Assembly (NCBI GenBank): GCA_029262375.1
Contig: JAJCZM010000036.1
Location: 1 to 42,763, forward strand
DNA: 42,763 nucleotides
From: Deltaproteobacteria bacterium
GTDB lineage: Bacteria > Desulfobacterota > Binatia > UBA1149 > SPBQ01
Direction: 5' to 3'
The translations under genes and the position numbers were made by a program. The notes beneath the pieces were generated by a model. It made no database searches. It saw only the letters and a list, made by a program, of their open reading frames with translations, and had not been told where the DNA came from. Below, piece by piece: positions 17,306-25,940 of the stretch; position 1 is the first letter of the stretch, and every line of letters starts with the position of its first letter.

Positions 17306-18301
17306 CTAACCAACCTTCCGGTCGTACCAAGTACTCTCGAGCTCGTGCTGCACCATCTCCTGGACAACGCTCGCAAGGTCGTGCTTCGGCTGCCAGCCCA
17401 ACTGATCTGCTATAGCCAGAGGGCTGCCAACGAGAGTCCGGCGAGGCCCGCTCTCCTCTGGCGCGTATTGTGCCCATTCCGCGATCCCAAGACATTGGAA
17501 TGCACAAACGAGGAAATCTCGGAGAGATACGCCTCGTCCCGTTGCGATGACGAAATCGCGCGGCTGCGACGGCTGCCTGAGCATGCGGACGGCCGCATCC
17601 ATAGCGTCTTCTGCGTGCGCGAACTCGCGTCGCTGATCTAGGTCGCGTCGCCGCATCGCGCTTGCGGCGATGTCGCTCTTCAACGAACGCGCGATCGAGA
17701 CCACATCGCCAATGATGTCGCGCGCTGCGTATCCGCGCCTGCGAAGTCGAGACTCGTGACTGAAAAGGTAGCCGCTGCACGCGAATACGCCGCGCTTTCT
17801 ATACTTGCGAACGAGGACGTCAGCCTCTGCCTTCGTTTTCGCGTAGTGATTCGACGGGCAGACAGTCGCGAGCTCATCTGCGCCGTCGACGCAATCTCCA
17901 AAGACGAGGCCAGTCGATGCCTGGAAAAAACGCGTGTCCTTGCTTGCGGTCGCGATGGTCGCGAGCAGCATCTCTACGAAGTCGACGTTCACAATGGTCG
18001 CGAGCTCAGGCTGGGCATTCGCCGCCGCGACCGATGGAACCGCGGCCAAATTGTAGAGTTCGTCGGGGCGGAACGACTCAATGAACGATCTCGCACGACG
18101 CGGAGCCTCTGCCGGTTCGACCTCGATCAACTCCACTGCGTTGGACAAGCGATACGGCTCTGGAATATCGGTATTGGCCGCGCGCGCTTGTCGAATGCTT
18201 CGAACAAAACCCGCGACTTGATGACCCTGCTCGACGAATCGCTTCGCCAACAACAGGCCGTCTTGGCCGGTGATACCGGTTACTAGAATCCTGGTTGCCA
18301 C
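17306..18301 (-). CDS. GDP-mannose 4,6-dehydratase-like SDR protein
   Basis: This is a 331-residue extended short-chain dehydrogenase. The Rossmann motif is TGITGQDG at 8-15, matching GDP-mannose 4,6-dehydratase. It also shows FFQASTGLVFG (usually SSSEMFG), the catalytic pair Y153 and K157 in NHYAKTKAEA, an SHES block followed by arginines, and REFAHAEDAMDA. GMD makes GDP-4-keto-6-deoxymannose, the precursor of GDP-fucose and GDP-rhamnose for surface glycans. The departures from canonical motifs mean the substrate may be another NDP-sugar. The start is probably GTG at 18301. No other sugar-nucleotide gene adjoins it, although a glycan-type operon lies about 9 kb to the right. Confidence 0.85.
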   Translation of the reverse strand: MATRILVTGITGQDGLLLAKRFVEQGHQVAGFVRSIRQARAANTDIPEPYRLSNAVELIEVEPAEAPRRARSFIESFRPDELYNLAAVPSVAAANAQPELATIVNVDFVEMLLATIATASKDTRFFQASTGLVFGDCVDGADELATVCPSNHYAKTKAEADVLVRKYRKRGVFACSGYLFSHESRLRRRGYAARDIIGDVVSIARSLKSDIAASAMRRRDLDQRREFAHAEDAMDAAVRMLRQPSQPRDFVIATGRGVSLRDFLVCAFQCLGIAEWAQYAPEESGPRRTLVGSPLAIADQLGWQPKHDLASVVQEMVQHELESTWYDRKVG

Positions 18302-18373
18302 AACTTCACCCTGGGAGCTATCGGAACGCCGAAACTAGCGGCTAGAGCCACCACCAGAATGCACGTTATGCCC

Positions 18374-18415
18374 GCCATGGGCGAGCCAGACAAGCACGGC
18401 TGGCTCGCCCGTGGC
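18374..18415. promoter_or_regulatory. Strong stem-loop between unknown gene and GMD-like gene
   Basis: GGGCGAGCCAG at 18379-18389 and CTGGCTCGCCC at 18400-18410 form an 11-bp perfect stem with a 10-base loop. The stem extends by five further pairs including one G-T. It lies downstream of the 18491 gene and upstream of the 18301 start on the same strand. No T-tract follows on the minus strand, so it may be an RNA-stability or attenuation element rather than a standard terminator. Confidence 0.6.
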
Positions 18416-18440
18416 TTCGAAGCAGGTCGATTGGCGAATC

Positions 18441-18456
18441 TGTGATGTAGCTCACG
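18441..18456. promoter_or_regulatory. CRP/FNR-like palindrome (one mismatch)
   Basis: TGTGATGTAGCTCACG matches TGTGA-N6-TCACA at nine of ten positions. It lies about 140 bases upstream of the GMD-like gene start in an intergenic gap. Confidence 0.45.
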
Positions 18457-18490
18457 GTCGCCGTTGTGGCGCAGCAAACGCCACAACCTG

Positions 18491-19384
18491 CTATACGCCC
18501 AAGTGAATAGCGAGCCGTTCAACCGCATCTGGAATGGCCTCGCGATAAAGGCGGTAGAGCGCATGGACCTCGGTCTCGACCGAGGCAGTCGATCGGGAAT
18601 CGATCGCCCCGCACAGGCGTTCCGTTACTGCGTCGATGGACGCTTTCGATGGACGGCACTCGAGGCGCACGGCCCTAATCAGCCTGTTTGCCGGCCCCTC
18701 CATCTTGATGATGCCGACACCGATCTCCACGAACGACTGGATCAGGGGGCGTTGTACACCGAGCCGAGCCATCTGTGCAGACATGGTGCTCGCGAGCCAT
18801 CGTTGAAGTGGACCCGGGAGGAACGCCTGCTCCAAACCGTTCGGCAGCGAGTCCGTAAGGAGGTCAATCACCTCTTCGAGCGCAGCCGGATCAGCGCTAA
18901 GCAGTCGCAGCAGTGCCTGGGCGTGCTTGAGCGCTGCGTCGTCTGCGTATTTGACGAAGAGGCGCGCCTCTTGCGCCAGAACTTGCGCGTGAACGCTCAT
19001 GAGGAGGGAAAGCACGACTGGGTGTCGCACAAGCACGAGCAAGCGGGCCTCGATATCGCCCATAGCCGGCGTGTTATCCGGCATCGGCTCAATCGGCGGT
19101 TCCTCTCCCGCCCCCTCTCCCTGCCCGACGGTTGCGGTGTTCAAGCGCTCGCCGGGTAGATTGCCCCCTATGGCGAGACGGTTCGTGTCCAAACGTACGA
19201 GGTCGCCGTCAGCTATTAGATTCGCGAGAACCTCTGAAGGGCGTTCTGTCGTGCAACCGATATCTCGAAGGCACTCGGGGAATGCCGTGTCCATGATGGT
19301 CCCCGGAAATCTGCCGTCGGCGATTGCGCGGCGCACTAGCCCAACTGCAACATCTACCTCTTGCGCATCGTTTCCGACCATCAC
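18491..19384 (-). CDS. Hypothetical protein, possibly cut at its N-terminus
   Basis: This is a 297-residue soluble protein with no family I can name. Residues about 8-70 could be a winged-helix-like unit (VGLVRRAIADGRFPGTIM, then an LANLIADGDLVRLD hairpin). Residues 100-297 are mainly helical, with several short amphipathic helices. The listed start is a GTG at 19384 followed directly by ATG. The frame stays open upstream to about 19447 without a better start, and an IS6-type remnant abuts it, so the true beginning may have been lost. It is followed by the stem-loop at 18374-18415. Function unknown. Confidence 0.6.
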   Translation of the reverse strand: MMVGNDAQEVDVAVGLVRRAIADGRFPGTIMDTAFPECLRDIGCTTERPSEVLANLIADGDLVRLDTNRLAIGGNLPGERLNTATVGQGEGAGEEPPIEPMPDNTPAMGDIEARLLVLVRHPVVLSLLMSVHAQVLAQEARLFVKYADDAALKHAQALLRLLSADPAALEEVIDLLTDSLPNGLEQAFLPGPLQRWLASTMSAQMARLGVQRPLIQSFVEIGVGIIKMEGPANRLIRAVRLECRPSKASIDAVTERLCGAIDSRSTASVETEVHALYRLYREAIPDAVERLAIHLGV

Positions 19385-19680
19385 TCGCTCGTGCCAGAGG
19401 GCGGCGAAACAGTCAATCGGAGAGACGTTGTCACGAATGTCGATCGAGGTTCAGGCTGCGCTGCGGCTGCCGCTTCACTGTTGCCGGGCATCGAACGCGT
19501 TGCACTTCGCCGCGTGTAGCGACAGGAATCTTTGCGCTGCACCCAGCGATTTGAACTCCTGGATCCCCCGTTCTCGACGGCGAGCGATCTGCGTATCAAA
19601 CCTGGCGATCCAGTAGCGGATCGACTCGTAAGCTAACTGGAGTCCGCGGTCAGCCCGCAGGTTGCCTTCGAGGTGGGGGA
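19385..19680 (-). pseudogene. IS6-family transposase relic with internal deletion
   Basis: The minus strand encodes an N-terminal IS6 transposase piece (DRGLQLAYESIRYWIARF, TQIAR) fused in frame to a C-terminal piece (RRRERGIQEFKSLGAAQRF, LSLHAAKCNAF). About 130 residues between them, including the whole DDE core, are missing, so no transposase activity is possible. The stop is at 19475, and weaker similarity to the tail continues toward 19385. The C-terminal block resembles the one in the IS6 relic at 30290-30957, so both descend from the same element family. Bases 19680-19980 upstream show no convincing gene. Confidence 0.7.
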
Positions 19681-19935
19681 GGCGGAGTTCTCCGGCGCGC
19701 CGCCGATCTATACTCTCCGAAACAGAGACGCCCACTGCACGGCTGCGGTCGTCTGGACTTGAGGGCGGGCGAGGAAGCGCTTGATTCCGCCTCGTTTGGT
19801 CGCCGTCATTGCGAACCGGCCGTGCTGGGCCTACTCGCGACCGAGTGCCCCAATCGGGATCTAGATCCTTAGCTGCGAGAGGCACTGCCGAGAGGCGTCT
19901 ATCGGTTTCTACGCCACGGACTGAGCACGCATCGT

Positions 19936-19951
19936 TGTGAGCTGTCTCACT
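19936..19951. promoter_or_regulatory. CRP/FNR-like palindrome (one mismatch)
   Basis: TGTGAGCTGTCTCACT matches the TGTGA-N6-TCACA pattern at nine of ten positions. It lies about 90 bases upstream of the small membrane-protein gene at 20041. Confidence 0.45.
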
Positions 19952-20040
19952 GCCCGTTCGCACTGTTCTCAATTCGCAATCTAGTCTAGCTTCCTGCCTT
20001 CCGCGCAGTTATCGCTGGGGCGCCGCGGAGTGGAAATCTG

Positions 20041-20448
20041 ATGCATATGAACGTCCTCGTCGTCGGAATGATCTTCGTAGCCGGCTGCCTCGGCGGAGCG
20101 CTCGCGTTCGCGACTGCCGCCCTGCGCGGCGCGAACGCACAAAAACCCAACTACTCGTGGTCCCAGCGCGGGCTCACTATCGTGATCGCAGGATCCGCGG
20201 CCGTTATCTTCTGGACGGTGTACGGACCGTTTGCCTGCGTCGCGGTGTTCGGTGCGCCGTGCGACTATCCTCCCGGTCTCACCTACGGCCAACTCTTCGG
20301 ATCCGTGCTGACCGGCTAGGGAGGTGGCTGGATCCTGACGAGTTCTTACGACCGAGGGGACTTGGTGCGGGCCGAGCAGGCCGCTCGCAGTGACTACGCG
20401 AGCGGCGTCGACGAAGAACTCAACAACGCGGCGGTGAACGATGGATAA
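20041..20448 (+). pseudogene. Small membrane protein with in-frame TAG
   Basis: From ATG 20041 (GGAG ten bases upstream) the frame encodes a 92-residue protein with two hydrophobic segments (VLVVGMIFVAGCLGGALAF and LTIVIAGSAAVIFWTVYGPF), ending at TAG 20317-20319. The same frame continues after the TAG for 42 more codons (GGGWILTSSYDRGDL, then a charged helix) to TAA 20446-20448. This second stop overlaps the ATG of the next gene (ATGGATAA), as expected if the original gene ran through. The likely ancestral codon is TGG (Trp) inside a glycine-rich turn. So this is either a nonsense-mutated gene, a readthrough case or a sequencing error. The two-segment N-terminal protein may still be made. 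Function unknown. Confidence 0.6.
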
Positions 20449-20923
20449 GACGGATCCCGCCGCAGCTATTCAACACGTTCGTAGGCTCGTTGCGGAGCTG
20501 CGCTACGCTCATGCGATCGATACGCCGGACTTGTTGCGCGAGATCACTCTGGGATTGAACGAGGTGCGCGCTGCGAAGCGGCGTCGCCACCAAACGCCTT
20601 CCGGGTACGGCGGTCTGACCGACGCGTGGCGAAACGAGCAGGCCTATCGCGAACTCGAAGATCGCAATCGACGCGTCGCCGATGCGTGCAGACAAGCGTA
20701 CGACTTACTCGAGGGCGAGTTGGCGGTTACGCAGGAGATGAAGATAGTCACCGATGCGGTGATCGATCTACAATCATCCGGGCGTGCCGCTCCGTCCGGT
20801 GTCGACAGCCCGCGACTGAAGCTGGACGAAGCCAGGGAGCGTATTAGCGAAACGCACGCCAAGTTGCAGCGTGCGCTCTATCTCTTGGGCGAAGCCGCAC
20901 GTAGCGCTGAGGTACAGCGGTAG
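20441..20923 (+). CDS. Hypothetical coiled-coil protein
   Basis: This is a 160-residue, highly charged, mainly helical protein with no signal peptide. Residues about 65-160 have heptad-like spacing (YRELEDRNRRVADACRQAY; LDEARERISETHAKLQRALY), suggesting a coiled coil. It begins inside the end of the preceding frame (eight-base overlap with the TAA at 20446), which points to co-translation with the small membrane protein. A role as cytoplasmic partner of that protein is plausible. I recognise no family. Confidence 0.65.
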   Translation: MDKTDPAAAIQHVRRLVAELRYAHAIDTPDLLREITLGLNEVRAAKRRRHQTPSGYGGLTDAWRNEQAYRELEDRNRRVADACRQAYDLLEGELAVTQEMKIVTDAVIDLQSSGRAAPSGVDSPRLKLDEARERISETHAKLQRALYLLGEAARSAEVQR

Positions 20924-21313
20924 GCGGTCTGCATGTTCTTCCTGCCGGCGCAGCTGGCGGCGATGTGATGCGTGTCACATTGGGGTAGGGCGCGGGCATA
21001 GGCTTGTCGAAGAAGAGGTTGCGAAGCCCGGCGACTGTCGTGCCGACCTCGACTCTCGTGGACCTAAGCTGCATCTGAAGCGCATCGCCCTGGGGGTCCC
21101 GCGGTTCTCTAGACAGCTAGAGGTCAGTATGAGAGGTGCGTTCCAACACCCCGGATTTCGTCTCGCTACCCCCGACCCAACTACAGGAATTCCCCAATGG
21201 CCCTACCGAGCGACCCCATGTTAGTTCTAGGTCGATGCCATCCCTGCCGCTTCCGTACAACCAACCGAACCGCCGGCCTAAGTGACCGCTAGCGACCCGA
21301 AGGACCCCGCCCA
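20924..21313. other. Intergenic region with CRP-like site
   Basis: About 390 bases lie between two plus-strand genes. Apart from the palindrome at 20964-20979 I see no gene, tRNA or terminator. An AAGGA lies about ten bases before the next ATG at 21314. Confidence 0.5.
20964..20979. promoter_or_regulatory. CRP/FNR-like palindrome (TGTGA-N6-TCACA)
   Basis: TGTGATGCGTGTCACA matches all ten fixed positions of the CRP-type consensus. It lies 40 bases after the coiled-coil gene and about 335 bases before the next gene, so its target is uncertain. Confidence 0.55.
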
Positions 21314-22477
21314 ATGAACCACGCCATCCTCGCCGTCGCCGCCACTCTCATCTTCTCCTCACTCGTAGTCGTACCCTCAGCCGACGCCGCCAAGTGCGAA
21401 GCCAAAAAACTAAACTGCGCCGCCAAGAAAGCGACCGGCCTGCTCAAGTGCCACGCCAAGGCCGAGAAGGCCGGTACCGTCGTCGATCCCGCGTGCACGG
21501 CGAAGGCGATGACGAAGTTCGACGATCCTACAAAGGGCTGCATCGCCAAGGCCGAAGCGAAGGGCGGCTGTCTCGTCACGGGTGTTACCGCCGCCCTCGA
21601 ATCGACAATCGATATGTTTATCGACCCCAACATCGTGCCGACGCTTGATACGTTCTTCCCCGCGGTCATCCTCGGTGGGAGCGTTTGTGTGTCGAAGAAG
21701 AACAAGTGCGTCTCGAAGAAGACGAAGGGCTTGTTCAAGTGCTACGCGAAAGCCGAGAAGAAGGCGCTTCCCGTCGACCTGTCCTGCTTGCAGAAGGCGA
21801 TGGACAAGTTTGACGGCGGAGCGACACCCGCCAAAGGCTGCTTTGCCAAACTCGAAACGGGCAACGATTGTCTGACGTTCGCAGATGCACCGGCGATTGA
21901 AGCAGTCGTAGACGTGTTCATTGAAGATGCGGTGTGCCAGATCATCCCATCGTCGTGCCCGACGACTACCACGACAACGTCTTCGACCACTACGACGACA
22001 ACCGTTCCGAAGCTGGTGTTCGCGACCAGCATCAACTTCGACATCGGCGACATCGCAAGTCTCGCCAACGCCGACGCGGAGTGCACCACGCTAGCGAACA
22101 ACGCGGGAATCTTGGGAACGTTCATGGCGTGGTTGTCTGACAGCACCGCGAGTCCGAGCACGCGCTTTACCACCCAAGCGACCGTTCCTTACGACCTTCC
22201 CGACGGCGTGCGTGTGGTCGACAACTGGACTGACCTGGTAGACGGCACGATCCAGAACCCGATCGATGTCACCGAGAACGTGCTCCCCATCGGCGGAACG
22301 CTGGCGTGGACCGCAACGCTTAGCGATGGAACCGCCGCCGCAGATCATTGCGACGACTGGCTCAACGCCGGTGCGTCGGGCCTTCAGGGTGGGACGCTCT
22401 CGACCGACAGCAACTGGACGAACACGTTCGTGAGCGGGTGTAACGACAATGGGCGGTTGTATTGTTTTGAGCAGTAG
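21314..22477 (+). CDS. Secreted Cys-rich protein with DUF1554-like domain
   Basis: This is a 387-residue exported protein. Residues 1-25 form a signal peptide ending near ADA. Two Cys/Lys-rich repeats follow (LLKCHAKAEKAG with KGCIAKAEAKGGC; LFKCYAKAEKKA with KGCFAKLETGNDC), then a Thr/Ser linker near 215-233. The C-terminal domain (about 236-387) resembles DUF1554, known from Leptospira-type surface lipoproteins: ADAECTTLANNAGILGTFMA, WLSDSTASPSTRF, then VVDNWTDLVDG, CDDWLN and a terminal RLYCFEQ. The paired cysteines should form disulphides outside the cytoplasm. The Cys-rich repeats probably bind a ligand or stabilise the stalk. Function is unknown, but a cell-surface or secreted location is well supported. 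A short stem-loop (22481-22499) follows the stop. Confidence 0.85.
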   Translation: MNHAILAVAATLIFSSLVVVPSADAAKCEAKKLNCAAKKATGLLKCHAKAEKAGTVVDPACTAKAMTKFDDPTKGCIAKAEAKGGCLVTGVTAALESTIDMFIDPNIVPTLDTFFPAVILGGSVCVSKKNKCVSKKTKGLFKCYAKAEKKALPVDLSCLQKAMDKFDGGATPAKGCFAKLETGNDCLTFADAPAIEAVVDVFIEDAVCQIIPSSCPTTTTTTSSTTTTTTVPKLVFATSINFDIGDIASLANADAECTTLANNAGILGTFMAWLSDSTASPSTRFTTQATVPYDLPDGVRVVDNWTDLVDGTIQNPIDVTENVLPIGGTLAWTATLSDGTAAADHCDDWLNAGASGLQGGTLSTDSNWTNTFVSGCNDNGRLYCFEQ

Positions 22478-22480
22478 GAT

Positions 22481-22499
22481 GGGCACCGGCCAAGTGCCC
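22481..22499. terminator. Possible weak terminator stem-loop
   Basis: GGGCAC and GTGCCC form a 6-bp stem with a 7-base loop four bases after the stop of the DUF1554-like gene. There is no T-run, so termination is only possible. Confidence 0.3.
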
Positions 22500-22606
22500 C
22501 TTGGGCGCTACTGCTACTCGCGTATTGCGGACTCTCTAGTCTGCGCGATAAGAGTACCATGTCGCCAGCGTTGCCAGACGGCGTTCGCTCGCCAGGGAGA
22601 GAACTA

Positions 22607-25444
22607 ATGGACGAAAGGGGATTGATTGGTTCCCGCGCAAGGCAGCGCATCCGCGCAATACGAGCGTTGCTCTTCTTTGTTGCCGTCGTGCAGGCGTTCG
22701 TCGGTTCGCTCGCAAGCGCGCAGCCGGTTGCAGTCGGCCCGGAGTTCCAGGTGAATACGTACACGACGTTCGATCAGTACGGGTACGGCGCCGGTCGGGC
22801 GGTTGCCCAACTTGATGACGGTTCTTTCATGGTTGTGTGGAACGGCTTCAATGGAGCGACCAGCATCGACGTTCTCGCTCGCGTGTACGATTCGAACGGC
22901 GATGCCACTGGTTCCGAGTTCCGTGTGAATACCTACACGACACAAGCCCAAACTGATGCTGCGGTCGCGTCGGCCGGTGATGACGGTTTCGTGGTCGTGT
23001 GGACCAGCGCACAGGACGGTAGCTATCGCGGTATTCTCGGTCAACGATTCGACGCGCTCGGCTCCAAGGTGGGGAGCGAATTCTTCGTAAATACGTATAC
23101 GACCGGGTCTCAGAGCCGACCGGTTGTTGCGGGTGACGCTAACGGTGGCTTCGTTGTTAGCTGGCAGGGCGGCTCTGTCGGCGGAGATGGATTCGATACG
23201 CTTGCGAGGGTGTTCGGTGCCGACGCGCAAGGCATTGGTTCCGAGTTCCGAGTGAACACTCATACTACTTCAGATCAACGGTACGCCACGCTCGCGTTTG
23301 CAGACGACGGAAAGTTCGCGGTCGTTTGGAATAGTAGATTCCAAGACGGCAGCGGGTCCGGTGTATTCGCGGGAATCTTTGACTCCAGTGGCGTTCAAAT
23401 CGGCAGTGAATTCCAAGTCAATACCTTCACCACATCGGGCCAGTACTATCCTGTCGTGTCGGCGGGCGTAGATGGTGAGTTCGTCGTTGCATGGACGAGC
23501 CCGCACGCAGGCGAGCCTTACTATGGAATCATCGCGCGTCGCATTGGCGACAATGCAATGCCCGTTGGTTCAGAGTTCATCGTGGGCCCAGGGACGGTGC
23601 CAACGCAGTACCACGCCGCCATCGCCGCGGGCGACGATGGTGGGTTCGTCGTGGTTTGGGAGGGCTATGCGGGGCCGGCGTTAGGATACGAAGTTTTCGG
23701 CCGGCAGTTCGATGCCACCGCAACCGCGGTCGGCGGCCAGTTCACGGTCAACACGTACACGAGCGGCGGCCAGGGCTACTCCTACGGTCCGGCGATTGCG
23801 ACGGACGGCAGTGGCGGGTTCGTGGTCGCTTGGCTGAGCGAAGACCAAGATGGCGATGGCCTCGGGATGTTTGGACAGCGCTTCGAGACGAATCCGGTCG
23901 GATGCGGAAACGGTGTCGTAGAGTTAGGCGAAGGCTGCGACGACGGGAACATAGTAGACGGCGATTGCTGCTCCGCGACTTGTGCGTTCGAGCTTAGCCT
24001 CGAATGCATTCCGTCGTGCGAGACCGCACCGGTGATTCCCGTCGCCTTCGAGCAGCGAAGAATAAAGGTGTCGACTACGGAGGGTAGCCAACGGTCGCTC
24101 GTGAATGGGAGTCTACTCATCGGCTACTGCACGCCTACGGAGCATTCCGTCGTGGAGGAAACGATTCTCGAGGTGCTCGGCGGGCGCTTCTATCTCGATT
24201 CGGTTGATACGGCGCAGGGCCCGTCCGGTGAAATTATCCTGACGGTCGATCCCGGCAGCACGGAGGCAACCGTCCGCGCAAACGGCACGGTCAAAGCTAG
24301 TCTAGAGCTGCCGGGCACGATGATGTACGAGCTGCTCGATGACACGGTCGGCGTTACCGAGTTCGGTGACTACTCGGAATCGCCCACCGAGCCAATTACG
24401 GCTGCTGTCGAGCTATCGTTGCGCTACCGCCCCGACGACTTTGCGTACAAGACCACCGCGACCATCGATTTCGGCCTCGGTTCGCTACCGCGTGCTGCGC
24501 AAGTACGTGCACCGCCCGGCGGCGTTGAGCCGGAGAAGGTGAAAGAGAGGAGCGAGTACTTTGCCGAGAAGTTCCGGCGCACAGATGAAGACATCGCGGA
24601 TCATTGCATAGAGTTCGTGTTTGACCCCGAAGGCGAAGATCCGATGGATCCGCAGACGCTGTGGCAACCGCACTTCGACACGATGTTGGCGGAAGCAAGG
24701 GCGATTTGGCTGCAAGCATGTCGAGTGCGGATACGCGGGCGCGTCGATCCGAAGGAAAAATGCGGCAAGATAACCTTGAAGACGGACGGCGCTAAGGGCG
24801 GTGGCGGTCACTGCAAAGGCATCGGCGCCGGTTACGGCGCGAAGATAGAGATGGACCTCGAGGTTCTCGACAAGTGTGCCGCAAACGACGGCGTCACTAC
24901 CAGTTACTCCAAGGTGCTGGCACATGAACTTGGTCATGCGTTCGGTCTACGACAACAGGAAGGATCCGGCGGGTTGATGGACAACTGTGCCCCGTCGGCA
25001 ACTCTCCCCGAGAAGTGGAACAACAAGAACAACTGCAAGAAGGTCCGGCAGGGCCGCACCAAACTTACACGCATCGAGTTCGTGCAGGAATGTAGTCCGC
25101 CCGGCACGGAAATCATCGAGTCCGAGTGCACCATCGAGAATGACACCGGGGAAACCGTCAACGACCTGCATGTCGAATTCAAATCGGGCGGTACCTGGGT
25201 CAAAGATCCGCCCGCTGGCCAGCCGGAGAGCATGGGCCCTTTCCCGAATTTCAACGGTGAGCAGACGAAGTTTCTAAACGCCGCGGGCGCTGATGTGAGC
25301 GAGGGCGGTGAGATCACCTTTACCGTTCAGGGCATTGGGCAGGCACCGGAACTCAAGCGATGCTACTGGACGAAGGACGGGAAGAAGACGCCGAAACGAG
25401 GCTCGAAGAAGAAGTGTAAAGCGAGTTGTGTGCCGGTCGAGTAG
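22607..25444 (+). CDS. Secreted repeat protein with metzincin-like site
   Basis: This is a 945-residue exported protein starting at ATG 22607, behind GGGAGAG; an ATG at 22559 is less likely. A signal peptide ends at about residue 43 (ASAQ). Seven repeats of about 55-60 residues follow, each with GSEFxVNTYTT and GGFVVVW, likely a beta-propeller. A Cys-rich DUF4215-type motif comes next (CGNGVVELGEGCDDGN, then CCSATC). Further on is a zincin motif, VLAHELGHAFGL, with GLMDN after it resembling a Met-turn. The residue expected to be the third zinc ligand (HExxHxxGxxH/D) is Gln here. The C-terminal part has more cysteine pairs. It may be a secreted protease or a protein derived from one. Confidence 0.82.
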   Translation: MDERGLIGSRARQRIRAIRALLFFVAVVQAFVGSLASAQPVAVGPEFQVNTYTTFDQYGYGAGRAVAQLDDGSFMVVWNGFNGATSIDVLARVYDSNGDATGSEFRVNTYTTQAQTDAAVASAGDDGFVVVWTSAQDGSYRGILGQRFDALGSKVGSEFFVNTYTTGSQSRPVVAGDANGGFVVSWQGGSVGGDGFDTLARVFGADAQGIGSEFRVNTHTTSDQRYATLAFADDGKFAVVWNSRFQDGSGSGVFAGIFDSSGVQIGSEFQVNTFTTSGQYYPVVSAGVDGEFVVAWTSPHAGEPYYGIIARRIGDNAMPVGSEFIVGPGTVPTQYHAAIAAGDDGGFVVVWEGYAGPALGYEVFGRQFDATATAVGGQFTVNTYTSGGQGYSYGPAIATDGSGGFVVAWLSEDQDGDGLGMFGQRFETNPVGCGNGVVELGEGCDDGNIVDGDCCSATCAFELSLECIPSCETAPVIPVAFEQRRIKVSTTEGSQRSLVNGSLLIGYCTPTEHSVVEETILEVLGGRFYLDSVDTAQGPSGEIILTVDPGSTEATVRANGTVKASLELPGTMMYELLDDTVGVTEFGDYSESPTEPITAAVELSLRYRPDDFAYKTTATIDFGLGSLPRAAQVRAPPGGVEPEKVKERSEYFAEKFRRTDEDIADHCIEFVFDPEGEDPMDPQTLWQPHFDTMLAEARAIWLQACRVRIRGRVDPKEKCGKITLKTDGAKGGGGHCKGIGAGYGAKIEMDLEVLDKCAANDGVTTSYSKVLAHELGHAFGLRQQEGSGGLMDNCAPSATLPEKWNNKNNCKKVRQGRTKLTRIEFVQECSPPGTEIIESECTIENDTGETVNDLHVEFKSGGTWVKDPPAGQPESMGPFPNFNGEQTKFLNAAGADVSEGGEITFTVQGIGQAPELKRCYWTKDGKKTPKRGSKKKCKASCVPVE

Positions 25445-25553
25445 GGAGGGGCGTGCGCTCGGCTGCTACGCCGAGGAAATGGGGGCAGGACTCTATAGCC
25501 GGATGATGAGTCGGTACCCAGTCTGGCCCCGCCGCCGTCGCTCCGGCTAAGCT

Positions 25554-25880
25554 ATGCCCGTGACCGACTGCGACGACCCCGCCGCCAACAAGGCCGTAGT
25601 CCGTCGTCTCTTCGAAGAAGTCATCGACGGCGGTCGCCTCGACCTCGCTCCGAGTTTGCTGCGCGCCGACTACATTCAACACAACCCGTCTGTGGGGCAG
25701 GGGGTTGCAGGCTTCGTCGCCTACTTCGAGCAGCTCGAGCGCACGAAGTCTCGGCTGCGCGTTCAATCGACGCTCGAAATCCGACACATGCTGACCGAGC
25801 ACTGGGATGTCATTCAGGGCGCGGCGTGTTGGCGGGGGTGGCGCTGCTTAGGGCGGGGCGAGCCGTCGAAATGGCATTAA
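25554..25880 (+). pseudogene. SnoaL/NTF2-like protein, internally shortened
   Basis: The 108-residue frame begins like a SnoaL-like (NTF2 superfamily) protein: NKAVVRRLFEEVIDGGRLD, then LLRADYIQHNPSVGQG and FVAYFEQLE. Such proteins usually run 125-140 residues, with a middle sheet before the closing strands. Here, soon after SRLRVQ, the sequence passes directly to the usual end motif (TEHWDVIQ), so roughly 30-40 residues of the sheet are missing. The extra tail (CWRGWRCLGRGEP) does not look like the family. I conclude that an internal deletion has probably inactivated the gene. A divergent functional member is possible but less likely. Confidence 0.6.
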
Positions 25881-25881
25881 C

Positions 25882-25937
25882 TCGCCAAATCCGGCGAAAA
25901 AGCTTGCTATACTACAATAAGTCGCCATATTAGGCGG
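25882..25937 (+). promoter_or_regulatory. hipBA-type promoter with two operator palindromes
   Basis: TCGCC-N6-GGCGA (25882-25897) and TCGCC-N6-GGCGG (25922-25937) share half-sites and 6-base spacing. They flank a -10-like TATACT (25908-25913) just upstream of the antitoxin ATG at 25941. The arrangement fits autorepression by the HipB-like dimer, as known for the family. Confidence 0.65.
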
Positions 25938-25940
25938 GTT

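Noticed and set aside
22559..22606. Upstream ATG as start of the repeat/metzincin protein
   Set aside because: It lacks a ribosome-binding site and would place 16 extra polar residues before the signal peptide. ATG 22607 has GGGAGAG upstream.
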